From assembly GCF_017833525.1 (NCBI RefSeq), contig NZ_JAFICD010000009.1, positions 1 through 64,000 of the forward strand: a stretch of 64,000 bases of DNA. The letters are read 5' to 3'. This document shows, in pieces, positions 15,428 to 24,509 of this stretch (its first letter is position 1; each line of letters begins with the position of its first letter). The notes under the pieces are model-generated. The model was given only the letters and a program-made list of their open reading frames with translations, searched no databases and was not told where the DNA came from. The position numbers were made by a program, and so were the translations under genes. This stretch comes from Duganella sp. 1411. GTDB lineage: Bacteria; Pseudomonadota; Gammaproteobacteria; Burkholderiales; Burkholderiaceae_D.

Positions 15428-16255
15428 TTACTTGACCAGCTCCTCCAGACCAGCGCTGAGCTCGTCCGGTGATGGCATATCGTCAATCAATGCGTTGTCT
15501 TCCAGACCCAGCTCCTCGGCCAGTTCGGTCGGATAGCAGGCGGCGATTTCCTCGTCGTTCAACTCGGCCTGCTCGACACGGGCGCGCCACGCGGCCAGCG
15601 AAATGACGGCGGCCAGGCGATTGAGCTCGCCATTGTGATGCGGCTCCGGGAATGCCTCGATGGTTTCCGAGAAGGTGATCGGGAACTTCCAGCGCTTGGC
15701 CAGCTCCGCGCCCACGTCGGCGAAGGTGTAGCCGAACGAACCCATCTCGGCGTCGAGGCGGCGCGCGTCCATCGGGCCGGCGACCTTGTCGAGCGCGATG
15801 GCCTTTTCGGACATGGCCGAGTGCATCACCAATTGGCCGATCGCGTGCATCATGCCGATGGTGAAGGCGAGGTCGGTGTTTTCCTTGGTCTTCTTGGCGA
15901 TCCACTTGGCCGACACGGCCGTGTGCAGGCTGTAGCGCCAGAATTGTTTGAGGTCGAGGCCGGGAACGGTCTTGAAGCCGCTGACCAGGCCGGAGCTGAT
16001 GACCAGCGTGCGGACGGTGACAAAGCCCAGCATCAACACCGCGTCCTCGACCGTGCCGATGCTGCGCGAGACGTGGTAGTAGGCCGAGTTGGCCAGGCGC
16101 AGCAGCTTGGCGCTCAGCACCGGATCGGTCGACAGTTTCTTGGCGATTTCCTCGGTCGACACGCTGGCCTTGTCGAAACTGCTGATCAATTCCTCGACGA
16201 CTTTCGGCGCGGTGGGCAGCGCGGTCGGATTCTGGAACAAGGCGTCAAGTTTCAT
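15428..16255 (-). CDS. HDOD-domain protein
   Basis: A 275-residue protein whose residues about 10-205 form an HDOD domain: LPTAPKVVEELISSFD, LSTDPVLSAKLLRLANSAYY and FTIGMMHAIGQLVMH. HDOD proteins resemble HD phosphohydrolases but lack most metal ligands and take part in signalling, often with motility or cyclic-di-GMP systems. The single-domain form here has no sensor or receiver domain. The adjoining downstream gene fliT fits a motility link, although a terminator separates them. Confidence 0.85.
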   Translation of the reverse strand: MKLDALFQNPTALPTAPKVVEELISSFDKASVSTEEIAKKLSTDPVLSAKLLRLANSAYYHVSRSIGTVEDAVLMLGFVTVRTLVISSGLVSGFKTVPGLDLKQFWRYSLHTAVSAKWIAKKTKENTDLAFTIGMMHAIGQLVMHSAMSEKAIALDKVAGPMDARRLDAEMGSFGYTFADVGAELAKRWKFPITFSETIEAFPEPHHNGELNRLAAVISLAAWRARVEQAELNDEEIAACYPTELAEELGLEDNALIDDMPSPDELSAGLEELVK

Positions 16256-16379
16256 TTTTTATCTCCTCGGTGATGGGCGCGTTGCTATGGGCTAACTATA
16301 TAGCGATTCCCTGAATGAAAGAAGCGATTTGATACCTGAGCGTATCTTTTCTGCCGTGTCGATACGCTACACTGGCGCC

Positions 16380-17000
16380 ATGGAACCCGATCACATCGAA
16401 CAAATCACGCAGAAAACGCTGCAACATTACGAGCAAACGGCGCAGCAATTTTTTGCCGGCACCATCGACCACGACGTCAGCCAAAATATCGCCGCGCTGC
16501 TCGGCGCGATCGAGGCGCCGGCGCCGCACCGGCTGCTCGACCTGGGCTGCGGTCCGGGCCGCGATCTGAAAACTTTCCGCGAGATGGGCCACGAAGCGAT
16601 CGGGGTTGACGGCTTGGCTCGCTTCGTGGAGATGGCGCGCGCCTACAGCGGGTGCGAGGCGTGGCGGCAGGATTTCATCCACCTCGACCTGCCGGCCGAA
16701 TATTTCGACGGCGTGTACGCCAACGCCTCGCTGTTCCACGTGCCGAGCGCGGCGTTGCCGGACGTGCTGCGGCGGCTGCACGCGGCGTTGAAGCGGGGCG
16801 GCGTCCTGTTCAGTTCGAACCCGCGCGGCGACAACCGCGAAGGCTGGAACGGCCCGCGCTACGGCAGCTACTACGATTACGATACCTGGGAACGTTACCT
16901 GGTCGCGGCCGGTTTCAGCGCCGTCCGGCATTACTATCGGCCGAGCGGATTGCCGCGCGAGCAGCAGCCGTGGCTGGCCAGTGTATGGCGGAAAATTTGA
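16380..17000 (+). CDS. Class I SAM-dependent methyltransferase
   Basis: The 206-residue protein carries the SAM-binding motif LLDLGCGPGRDLKTF near residue 52, an acidic residue at the end of beta-2 (EAIGVDGLARFVEMA), and a later VLRRLHAALKRGGVLFSSN block. This is the Methyltransf_11/25 fold. The substrate cannot be deduced. The start at ATG 16380 gives MEPDHIEQITQ; an in-frame start 17 codons upstream is less likely. Confidence 0.8.
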   Translation: MEPDHIEQITQKTLQHYEQTAQQFFAGTIDHDVSQNIAALLGAIEAPAPHRLLDLGCGPGRDLKTFREMGHEAIGVDGLARFVEMARAYSGCEAWRQDFIHLDLPAEYFDGVYANASLFHVPSAALPDVLRRLHAALKRGGVLFSSNPRGDNREGWNGPRYGSYYDYDTWERYLVAAGFSAVRHYYRPSGLPREQQPWLASVWRKI

Positions 17001-17117
17001 TTCGTGGCAGCGTTCGCGAACGCACAGAGAACTCAGCGGCTGGAGCCTATAGTGGATCCATGCACACGGCGCCAAGTTGTGTGTCCTGTAGCTTCAACAA
17101 CGATAAAGGAGTTCATC

Positions 17118-17309
17118 ATGAACAAGGATCAAGTTAAGGGTACGGCGAAAGACATCGGCGGCAAAATCCAGGAAAAAACTGGCGAGCTGGTGGGTAGCTC
17201 GGAACAGCAGGCCAAGGGCCTGAACAAGCAAGCCGAAGGCAAAATGCAAAAAGGTCTGGGCGACGCCAAGGAAGCTGTCGACGACATCGTCAAAGGCAAC
17301 CGCAACTAA
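17118..17309 (+). CDS. CsbD-family stress protein
   Basis: The 63-residue protein MNKDQVKGTAKDIGGKIQEK... with repeated K/G/E/Q helices and the GLNKQAEGKMQKGLGDAKE block is a standard CsbD-like protein, a small hydrophilic family often induced by general stress. The start at 17118 has aaaggagttcatc as its ribosome-binding site. It ends ahead of a bidirectional terminator shared with hcp. Confidence 0.85.
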   Translation: MNKDQVKGTAKDIGGKIQEKTGELVGSSEQQAKGLNKQAEGKMQKGLGDAKEAVDDIVKGNRN

Positions 17310-17356
17310 TTGCACGACCCGCGCCGAGTGCGCACCACGGCGACCATTCGCCGCAT

Positions 17357-17390
17357 AAAAAAACAGCCGCATCAGCGGCTGTTTTCGTTT
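17357..17390. terminator. Bidirectional terminator between csbD and hcp
   Basis: AAAACAGCCGC at 17360-17370 and GCGGCTGTTTT at 17375-17385 pair perfectly around an ATCA loop, with A and T runs on either side. Confidence 0.85.
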
Positions 17391-17406
17391 ACCCGCGAGG
17401 GGGAAC

Positions 17407-17901
17407 TCAGGCGGCCACGCGGTTGGTCGACAGATCCCAGCCGCCGGCGGTGTTGCCGCCCGCGCCGCCGGAAATCTTTTGCTGGGTATAGCGCCACTTC
17501 ACCTTCGAGAACTTCAGCGACACCTGTTCGGCCAGCACTTCGCCTTCGTGCACGCTGGGCGACACGGTTCCGATCAACACGTTTTCCAGTTCGATTTCAT
17601 AATACTTGACACGCTCGCCCTGGCCGTCGGCGCGCATGAATTCGAACTTCGCCTTCGGAATGGTTTTGCCGGAAGAACAGGTTTGCAGCAGCACGGGCGA
17701 AGCCAGGTCGGCCAGTTTAAGCAAGGTGATGTCCTGGTGTTCGCAACGCTCGGCGGTATGGCCGCCGCCGGTGGAAGCGGTCGCCGATTTCGGCTGGCTC
17801 ACCGCCCAGCTGACCGACTTGCATTCAATCCAATCCTTGTGTTTATCGTCTGCGGATTCGCCGCGAATCCCGTCGATTTGCAGATAGACATCGATAGCCA
17901 T
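17407..17901 (-). CDS. hcp: Hcp, type VI secretion tube protein (orphan)
   Basis: Hcp forms hexameric rings that stack into the inner tube of the type VI secretion system and can carry effectors. The 164-residue protein starts MAIDVYLQIDGIRGES and has the typical CKSVSWAVSQP, KAKFEFMRADG, YEIELENVLIGTVSP and VKWRYTQQKI blocks. The ccaggaggaatt site fixes the start at 17901. No other type VI genes are in the window, so this copy is separate from any main cluster. Confidence 0.92.
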   Translation of the reverse strand: MAIDVYLQIDGIRGESADDKHKDWIECKSVSWAVSQPKSATASTGGGHTAERCEHQDITLLKLADLASPVLLQTCSSGKTIPKAKFEFMRADGQGERVKYYEIELENVLIGTVSPSVHEGEVLAEQVSLKFSKVKWRYTQQKISGGAGGNTAGGWDLSTNRVAA

Positions 17902-18007
17902 AATTCCTCCTGGAATATAGTTGGAACGGCGCGAAACGCACCGCACCTGGCATTATCGAATGGTCAACAAATCCGCCGCTTGTGGCCGCTCAAGCCGCCC
18001 AAAAAAA

Positions 18008-18109
18008 CTCCAGGGTCAGGTCCACCAATTCTACACGGCCCCGGCGCTAGCGGCGAATCGCGCCGCCTACGCCCCAGCTCGTGTAGAAATGGTGGACCTG
18101 ACCCCGGAG
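18008..18109. repeat. Full palindromic element of repeat family A
   Basis: The left arm CTCCAGGGTCAGGTCCACCA at 18008-18027 continues to ACACG, and the right arm at 18080-18109 is its near-exact inverse (GTGTAGAAATGGTGGACCTG, then ACCCCGGAG). About 42 bases lie between the arms. The element lies between hcp and the peptidase gene. Confidence 0.8.
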
Positions 18110-18123
18110 TGGTTCCAAGGTGG

Positions 18124-20337
18124 TTATTGCTGCTCGGGCTTCAGGTTTTTCTTGAAGAAGGCTTCGATGTTGCCGTAGACGTGGCGCTGCGGCGCGCGGC
18201 CGGCGATGCCGTGCTTGCCGCCAGGGTAGGTCATCAGCTCGAAGTGCACGTTGCGGCTCACCAGCGCGTCGATCATGCGCGTGGTGTTGGTGAACAGGAC
18301 GTTGTCATCGGCCATGCCGTGCATCAGCAGCAGCGGCGATTTCAGGCCGTCCAGGTGCGCGTACACGCCCGCGGCCGTGTAGCCGGCGGCGTTCGCTTTC
18401 GGCGTGCCCATGAACTGCTCCGTGTAGTGGGTGTCGTACAAGGACCAGTCCGTCACGGGGGCGACCGAGACGCCCATCGCGATCTTGTCCGACGCTTGCG
18501 CCAACAGCCGCAACGTCATGAAGCCGCCGTAGCTCCAACCGAACACGCCGATGCGCTTGGCGTCGATGTAGCTTTGCTTGCCCAGCCATTCGATGCCGGT
18601 CAACTGGTCCTCGACTTCGACCTTGCCCAGGTTGAGGTAGTTGGCGTCGGTGAAGGCGCGCTCGCGCCGGAACGAGCCGCGGTTGTCCAGCCGCCACACC
18701 ACGAAGCCTTGCTGCGCCATGTATTGGTCGAACAAATTGCCCCATTTGCGCGCCACGTGCTGCGCGTGCGGCCCGCCGTAGGTCGACAGGTAGACCGGAT
18801 ATTTCTTCGACGGGTTGAAGCCGCTCGGCTTGATCATCGAGTAGTACAAGGTCTGGCCGTCGTTGGCCTTCAAGGTGCCGTATTCGGTGCGCAGATGCGC
18901 GTCGCGGTACTTGCCGTACGGGTGGTTCGCGTTCAGTTCGTTGTGCTCGATCCAGCTGATCATCTTGCCGTCGGGACGCCGCACGCTTACCTGCGGCGGC
19001 GTGTCCGGATCGGACCAGGTGTCGACGAACACTTCGCCGTTGCGCGAGAACGCCGAGTCGTGCCAGCCGTCGCCCTGCGTGATGCGTTCCGGTTGGTCGG
19101 CGCCGCTGCCGTCGAGCTTGAGCGCGTAGGTCTGGCTGTCGATGACGGCGTCGCGGTTCGATTGCACGAACACGCGGCCGTTTTTCTCGTCCACCGCCAG
19201 CAGCTTGTCGATGCCCCATTCGCCGCGCGAGATCGGATGCAGCAGCTTGCCGTCCAGGTCGTATAGGTAGAGGTGCTTGCGCCCGCTGCGCTCGGACGGC
19301 CAGATGAATTGCTTGCCGTTGCCGAGGAAGCGCAGGTCGTCGAAGATGCTGACCCACGTCGGCGAGGTTTCGGTGATCAGCACGCGCTGCGCCAACGTGG
19401 CGGCGTCGACCGACACCAGCTCGAGCTTTTTCTGGTCGCGGCTCTGGCGCTGGAACAGCAGGGCCTTGCCGTTGGCGCTCCAGTCGGCGCGCACCAGGTA
19501 GATGTCGCGCTCGGCGCCGAGGTCGACGTCGCGGATCTCGCCGCCCGTCGGCGCGACGATCTTCAGTTGCACCAGCACGTTCGGATCGCCGGCGGCCGGG
19601 TAGCGCTGCTCGATCACGTCGGTGCGGTCGGCGTAGATTTCAAAGCGCTTGACCACCGGCACCGGCGCCTCGTCGTAGCGCTTGTAGGCGATGGCCGAGT
19701 CGTCCGGCGCCCAGTAGTAGCCGCTGGTCTGGCCCATTTCCTCCTGCGCCACGAATTCGGCTTCGCCGTTGTGGATGGTGCCCTTGCCGTCGCTGGTCAG
19801 CTGGCGTTCTTCATTGTTCGACAGGTCGATGACGAACAGGTTCTGGTCGCGCACGAAGGAGACGTAGCGGCCCTTGGGCGAGATCTTCGGGTCGAGCACG
19901 TTGCCGGTGGCGACCATGCGCGCCGCGTCCGGCTTGCTGACGTCGATCAGGTACAGGTTGCCGGCGATCGGCACCAGCAACTGCTTGCCGTCCGGCGACC
20001 AGCTGTAGCTGAGGATGCCCTTGAGGCTGGCCGTGCGCGCGCGTTCGCGGCGGGCCTTTTCGGCGTCCGACAGGTTTTCCTCCGGCACCAGGATCTTGGA
20101 GTCGACCAGGCGGTGCGTGGTCTTGTCCTTGAGGTTGTACTCCCACAGGTCGAGCTGGAACTGGTTGTCGTCGCGCCCGCGCAGGAAGGTGACGCGGGCG
20201 CCGTCGGGCGATACCTTCAGGCTGCGCACGCCGGGGCCGCTCAGCGACGGATCGGCGTGGATGCGGTCCAGGGTCAGTTTTTCGGCGGCGGCGTTGCCGC
20301 CGGCCAGCAGGGCGAGAAAGCAGAGGATAAAGCGCAT
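18124..20337 (-). CDS. Dipeptidyl peptidase IV-like S9 serine peptidase, exported
   Basis: The 737-residue protein has a signal peptide (MRFILCFLALLAGGNAAA) and an N-terminal beta-propeller region with repeated DPPIV-type segments (WSPDGKQLLVPIAGNLYLI, GYYWAPDDSAIAYKRYDE). The C-terminal alpha/beta hydrolase domain holds the triad: Ser in GWSYGGFMTL near residue 606, Asp in LLMHGMADDNVLF near 679, His in GGKHGIAGR near 709. The family removes Xaa-Pro dipeptides from peptide N-termini in the periplasm. The start at 20337 is chosen because it places the signal peptide first; an upstream extension is open but lacks support. Confidence 0.9.
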   Translation of the reverse strand: MRFILCFLALLAGGNAAAEKLTLDRIHADPSLSGPGVRSLKVSPDGARVTFLRGRDDNQFQLDLWEYNLKDKTTHRLVDSKILVPEENLSDAEKARRERARTASLKGILSYSWSPDGKQLLVPIAGNLYLIDVSKPDAARMVATGNVLDPKISPKGRYVSFVRDQNLFVIDLSNNEERQLTSDGKGTIHNGEAEFVAQEEMGQTSGYYWAPDDSAIAYKRYDEAPVPVVKRFEIYADRTDVIEQRYPAAGDPNVLVQLKIVAPTGGEIRDVDLGAERDIYLVRADWSANGKALLFQRQSRDQKKLELVSVDAATLAQRVLITETSPTWVSIFDDLRFLGNGKQFIWPSERSGRKHLYLYDLDGKLLHPISRGEWGIDKLLAVDEKNGRVFVQSNRDAVIDSQTYALKLDGSGADQPERITQGDGWHDSAFSRNGEVFVDTWSDPDTPPQVSVRRPDGKMISWIEHNELNANHPYGKYRDAHLRTEYGTLKANDGQTLYYSMIKPSGFNPSKKYPVYLSTYGGPHAQHVARKWGNLFDQYMAQQGFVVWRLDNRGSFRRERAFTDANYLNLGKVEVEDQLTGIEWLGKQSYIDAKRIGVFGWSYGGFMTLRLLAQASDKIAMGVSVAPVTDWSLYDTHYTEQFMGTPKANAAGYTAAGVYAHLDGLKSPLLLMHGMADDNVLFTNTTRMIDALVSRNVHFELMTYPGGKHGIAGRAPQRHVYGNIEAFFKKNLKPEQQ

Positions 20338-20444
20338 GGAAGGTCTCTTGATGGGCAATCCAAGACGATACCAGAGACGCCTTTTCGTGGCGAGGTGGCA
20401 ATGTTCTGAATCCGCCGCGCAAAACCGTCTTTCCTTCGGCGGGC

Positions 20445-20493
20445 AAACCCGCACCGCGTGGCAGGGGTCGGACCCGACGGGTCCGACCCGGGG
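20445..20493. repeat. Repeat family B element, variant core, inverted orientation
   Basis: AAACCCGCACCGCG is followed by a palindromic core GGGGTCGGACCC...GGGTCCGACCC. It is the reverse orientation of the elements at 26713, 52357 and 55600, with GTCCGACC in place of GTACGACC. Confidence 0.65.
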
Positions 20494-20506
20494 TGGCTCC
20501 GGGGTT

Positions 20507-21892
20507 TCAGGCCGCCCGCATGCGCGCGAGCGACAGGTTGCGCAGCGACCAGCTCAGCAGCACGGCCGCCACCGTCAGCCCCACCACCAGCCCGATCCAG
20601 AAGCCCGAGGCCGCCATCGGCTCGGCCGGCGACCACGGCAGCCATCGCGGCGCCAGGCCCAGCCAGCAGCCGAGCGGCAGCGCGAAGCCCCAGAACGCCA
20701 GCAGCTGGATCTGCATCGGCTGGCGCGAGACCTTGTAGCCGCGCAGCGCGCACGACGCCGCCACCTGCGTCGAGTCCGACAGCTGGAACAGCGCGGCGAA
20801 CAGCAGCAGATGCGCGCACAAGGCCTGCACCGCCGGGTCGGAGGTGTAGGCGCGCGCGATCTGGTGGCGGAAGGCGACGATGAAGGCGGCCGACAGCACG
20901 GCGAACGCGAGCGACATCCACACGCCCACCCACGCCACGAAGCGCGCCTTGACGGCGTTGCCTTCGCCGAGCGACTGGCCGACGCGGGTGATCAGCGCGA
21001 TGCCAAAGCTGAGCGGCACCATGAACACCAGCGAGGTGAAGTTGAGCGCGATCTGGTGCGCGGAGATCTGCACCACGCCGTAGCGCGCCACCAGCAGGCT
21101 GACGGCGCCGAACGCGCTGACCTCGGCGAAGTAGCTGATGCCGATCGGCACGCCCAGGCGCAGCATCGCGCCGATCTCCGGCCAGTGCGGCCATTCCCAG
21201 TGCGTGAACGGGTAGGTGGCGCGGTAGGCGGGCGCGTAGCGTATCCAGGCCAGCATGGCCAGCAGCATCATCCACATGCACAGCGCGGTCGAGACGGCGC
21301 AGCCGACCCCGCCCAGCGCCGGCAGGCCCCAGTGGCCGAAGATCAACAGCCAGTTGACGCAGACGTTGATGCACAGGCCCATGATGGCGATCAGCATCAC
21401 CGGCAGGGTCTGGTTGATGCTGGTGCTGTAGCCGTACAGCGCGCGGTAGGCGGCGAACGGCGGCAGCCCGATGCTGATGATGTGCACGAACAGCTCGGCC
21501 TGGGCCTGCACATGCGGCGTCAGGTACAAATGGGCGAACAGCAGGGTGGCGACGTTGGCCACGGCGGCGGCCAGCACGCCGACGCCGAGCGCCTTCCACA
21601 ACGCTTGGCGCACCGTGTGCGGAATCTTGCGCAGGTCGGCGGCGCCGACGTCGTGCGCGACGATGCTGTTGATCGCCATCATGACGCCGCTGACGGTGAC
21701 CAGGATGATCGACCAGATCGAGGCGCCCAGCGACACCGCCGCCAACTCGTCGGCGCTGGTGTGGCCGGTCATGGCGACGTCGGCCACGCCCATGCCGACC
21801 GTCGCCAGCTGGCCGATCAGCATGGGCCAGGCCAGGCGCCACAACGCGGCGGCTTCAAGGCGGATCGACGAGGCGGTGAACGAGTGGGGCAT
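20507..21892 (-). CDS. MATE-family multidrug efflux transporter (NorM/MdtK-like)
   Basis: A 461-residue integral membrane protein with about 12 hydrophobic spans. The opening ALWRLAWPMLIGQLATVGMG and the GHTSADELAAVSLG segment, with the later internal-repeat counterpart GVPIGISYFAEVSAFGA, are typical of MATE Na+/H+-driven drug exporters. Residues LITRVGQSLGEGN lie in the second half. The start at 21892 (MPHSFTASS) is preferred because the sequence upstream is hydrophilic and atypical. Confidence 0.88.
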   Translation of the reverse strand: MPHSFTASSIRLEAAALWRLAWPMLIGQLATVGMGVADVAMTGHTSADELAAVSLGASIWSIILVTVSGVMMAINSIVAHDVGAADLRKIPHTVRQALWKALGVGVLAAAVANVATLLFAHLYLTPHVQAQAELFVHIISIGLPPFAAYRALYGYSTSINQTLPVMLIAIMGLCINVCVNWLLIFGHWGLPALGGVGCAVSTALCMWMMLLAMLAWIRYAPAYRATYPFTHWEWPHWPEIGAMLRLGVPIGISYFAEVSAFGAVSLLVARYGVVQISAHQIALNFTSLVFMVPLSFGIALITRVGQSLGEGNAVKARFVAWVGVWMSLAFAVLSAAFIVAFRHQIARAYTSDPAVQALCAHLLLFAALFQLSDSTQVAASCALRGYKVSRQPMQIQLLAFWGFALPLGCWLGLAPRWLPWSPAEPMAASGFWIGLVVGLTVAAVLLSWSLRNLSLARMRAA

Positions 21893-22070
21893 AAGCGGGG
21901 CCGGACCGGCGGCCTGGTGTGACGGAACCCGCCATTTTAACGGCTGGCGCGGGCGCGATTGCATTTGGTTGCAATTTAGTTAGACTGCTGCGTGAACGAA
22001 ACCAATACCATGCGCGTTAGATGCGCAAGACTCCAACCGGAGTTCGCCCAACCACTATCAGGCCACTATC

Positions 22071-22727
22071 ATGAAAAAAATCCTGCCCCGCCTGCTGAAC
22101 GCCGCCCTGGCGCTGGCCGCGCCCGTCGTCTTCGCCGCCGCCGCGCACGCCGGCGAAATCACGCTCTACACCCACGCCAATTTCGGCGGCCCGGCGATCA
22201 CCGTGCGCGACCAGGTGAGCGATTTGTTGCCGGAGGGGTTCAACGACCGCACCTCGAGCGTGCGGGTGCGCTCGGGCCGCTGGGAGCTGTGCGAGCACGC
22301 CAATTTCGGCGGCCATTGCATCGTGCTGGGGCCGGGCGACTACCGCGTGCTCGACGGTTTTAACGATGTGTTGTCGTCGTTGCGCGAAGTGGGCGACGGC
22401 GACGGCGGGCGCGGCGATCGCGGCCACGACCGCCGCGACGAGCGCCGCGAAGGCTACGGCGGCGGGCGCGGCCGCCACGGCGCGCCGGTGGTGCTGTTCT
22501 CGCAGCCCGGCTTCAATGGCAGCGAGGTCGAGCTGCGCGACGACATGCGCAAGCTGGAGAACGTCGACTTCAACGACCAGGCCGGGTCCGTGGTGATCCG
22601 CGAGGGCGACTGGCAGCTGTGCGACGACGCCAACTACCGTGGCAAATGCATCGTGCTGTCGCCGGGGCGCTACGACAACCTGCGCGACATGGGCGACCGC
22701 ATCTCGTCCGTGCGCCGGGTGCGCTAA
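22071..22727 (+). CDS. Secreted beta/gamma-crystallin-fold protein
   Basis: The 218-residue protein has a signal peptide (about 1-27) and two crystallin-type units. Each shows a Y/F-x-x-x-x-F/Y-x-G Greek-key motif: ITLYTHANFGG and WELCEHANFGGHCIVLGPGDY in the first, VVLFSQPGFNG and WQLCDDANYRGKCIVLSPGRY in the second. A charged Gly/Arg/Asp linker of about 35 residues separates them. Paired cysteines in each second motif could form disulfides. Bacterial members bind Ca2+ or inhibit proteases; which applies here is not known. Confidence 0.82.
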   Translation: MKKILPRLLNAALALAAPVVFAAAAHAGEITLYTHANFGGPAITVRDQVSDLLPEGFNDRTSSVRVRSGRWELCEHANFGGHCIVLGPGDYRVLDGFNDVLSSLREVGDGDGGRGDRGHDRRDERREGYGGGRGRHGAPVVLFSQPGFNGSEVELRDDMRKLENVDFNDQAGSVVIREGDWQLCDDANYRGKCIVLSPGRYDNLRDMGDRISSVRRVR

Positions 22728-22742
22728 CGCCCCCGGGCGTGG

Positions 22743-23384
22743 CTAGGCCGCTTTGCGGCGCGAAAAGCCGGCGATCATGGCCAGGCCCATGCCCAGCATG
22801 GCCCAGCTGGCCGGCTCGGGTACGGCGGAAACCGCCGTCTGGTTGATGACGATGTTGTCGACCAGGCTGAAGTAGGTGGCCTGATTAATGGGGCTATACA
22901 CCAGTTCCATCACCAGCGAGGTGAGGTTGTTGAAGCCGGTCAGCTGGGTGGTTTTCAGGTCGTACGGGTGGGCGCTGTTGGCGTTGCTCAGCGTGTACGT
23001 CTGGATGATGTGGTTTCCGCCAATATCGGTGCCCGTCAACCTGACGGTGCTGGTTTCCCCCGCCCAAAAGGTGGCCAAGTCCATGCTGGTCACCGAGAAC
23101 GGCTGGTGCGCGGCACTGGTGACGGTGACGTTGCCACCCAAATCGAGGCCGGTGCTGCCATTGGTCGCGTAGCCCGAGCTCGTCGACTGGGCGGGGGCGA
23201 TCCATACCAGCCCTTGATCCACCTTGAAATCGTAGCCGCCGGTCGCGAAGGCGTAGCCGGCGTAATGGATGTCATTGAGGCTGGCGGGCAGGTCGTCGAA
23301 GGTGATGGTGGTGGCGTGGGCCGCGCCGGCTCCCAGCGCCAGGGCGGCGGTCAATAAAACGGCAGTCAGTCTCGGTGAAAACAT
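22743..23384 (-). CDS. PEP-CTERM-anchored exported protein
   Basis: The 213-residue protein has a signal peptide (about 1-24, ending GAAHA) and the C-terminal sorting signal AVPEPASWAMLGMGLAMIAG followed by FSRRKAA. The signal is cut by an exosortase (EpsH/XrtA type) encoded elsewhere. The middle, rich in Thr, Ser and aromatic residues, is a beta-sandwich candidate of the PEP-CTERM family. The specific function is unknown; such proteins usually belong to exopolysaccharide or biofilm matrix. Confidence 0.85.
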   Translation of the reverse strand: MFSPRLTAVLLTAALALGAGAAHATTITFDDLPASLNDIHYAGYAFATGGYDFKVDQGLVWIAPAQSTSSGYATNGSTGLDLGGNVTVTSAAHQPFSVTSMDLATFWAGETSTVRLTGTDIGGNHIIQTYTLSNANSAHPYDLKTTQLTGFNNLTSLVMELVYSPINQATYFSLVDNIVINQTAVSAVPEPASWAMLGMGLAMIAGFSRRKAA

Positions 23385-23567
23385 GGAATTTTCCTTTAAT
23401 TTTTATTAATATCAGAATGCTAATCATTTTCATGTGAAAAAGATACTTAATTCGCGCGCCGGTTGAAATTTTTTCCCCCGTCCTCCTTCTCTGGAGGGGC
23501 GCGGTGCAGTTGCGTTTGCGGTTAAACTGGTGGCTAACGCAACAAGCTACCGGACGGAGTGCGCAAC

Positions 23568-24506
23568 GTGGAATACAAGGACTATTACCAGACCCTGGGC
23601 GTGTCGAAAACCGCCTCGGAAGACGAGATCAAGAAGGCTTACCGCAAGCTGGTCCGCAAATACCATCCGGACGTCAGCAAGGAGCCCGACGCGCAAAAGA
23701 AAACCCAGGAACTCAACGAGGCCTACGGCGTGCTGGGCGACGCCGAAAAGCGCGCCGCCTACGACGACCTGGGACGCGGACGCCAGTTCCGCGCCGGCCA
23801 AGAGTTCCGTCCGCCGCCGGACTGGGGGCGCGGCGGCGCCGGGGCCGGCGGCCAGCCCGGCCACGGCGGCTTCGGCGACGCCGACTCCAGCGATTTCTTC
23901 GCCGACCTGTTCGCCAACCTCGGCGGGCGCCGGCGCCAGCAGTACACGCCGCAGCGCGGCGACGACAGCCACGCCGCCATCACCATCGACCTGGCCGACG
24001 CCTACCATGGCGCGACCCGCAACATCAGCCTGATGGTGGCCGACCGCGACGCCCAGGACCGCATCGTCACGCGCGAGCGCACCTTGAGCGTCAACATACC
24101 CAAGGGCGTGACCGCCGGCCAGCAACTGCGCCTGTCGGGGCAGGGCCAGCGCGGCGAGGCCGGGCCGGGCGACTTGTATCTGGAAATCCAGTTCCGTCCC
24201 GATCCGCGCTACCGCGTCGACGGCCGCGACGTGTTCGAGACGGTGCCGGTGGCGCCGTGGGAGCTGGCGCTGGGCGCCGACATCGAGGTGGCCACGCCGT
24301 CGGGCAAGGTCACGGTGACGGTGCCGGCCGGCTCGCAAACCGGGCGCAAGCTGCGCCTGCGCGGACGCGGCATTCCCGGCAAGGAGGCCGGCGATTTGTA
24401 CCTGCTGCTGGAAGTGGCGCTGCCGCCGGCCAACACCGACAAGGCACGCGAACTGTATCGAACAATGGCGCGCGAGATGGCGTTCAATCCGCGCGCGGGA
24501 GGATAA
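23568..24506 (+). CDS. cbpA: Curved-DNA-binding J-domain protein CbpA
   Basis: CbpA is a DnaJ-type co-chaperone that also binds curved DNA. The 312-residue protein has a J domain with HPD (KYHPDVSKEPD) near residue 33, a Gly/Phe-rich linker, and two C-terminal substrate-binding domains. There is no zinc-finger region, which separates CbpA from DnaJ. GTG 23568 is preferred because GGAG lies eight bases upstream; GTG 23559 is also possible. It forms an operon with cbpM three bases downstream. Confidence 0.9.
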   Translation: MEYKDYYQTLGVSKTASEDEIKKAYRKLVRKYHPDVSKEPDAQKKTQELNEAYGVLGDAEKRAAYDDLGRGRQFRAGQEFRPPPDWGRGGAGAGGQPGHGGFGDADSSDFFADLFANLGGRRRQQYTPQRGDDSHAAITIDLADAYHGATRNISLMVADRDAQDRIVTRERTLSVNIPKGVTAGQQLRLSGQGQRGEAGPGDLYLEIQFRPDPRYRVDGRDVFETVPVAPWELALGADIEVATPSGKVTVTVPAGSQTGRKLRLRGRGIPGKEAGDLYLLLEVALPPANTDKARELYRTMAREMAFNPRAGG

Positions 24507-24509
24507 GCT

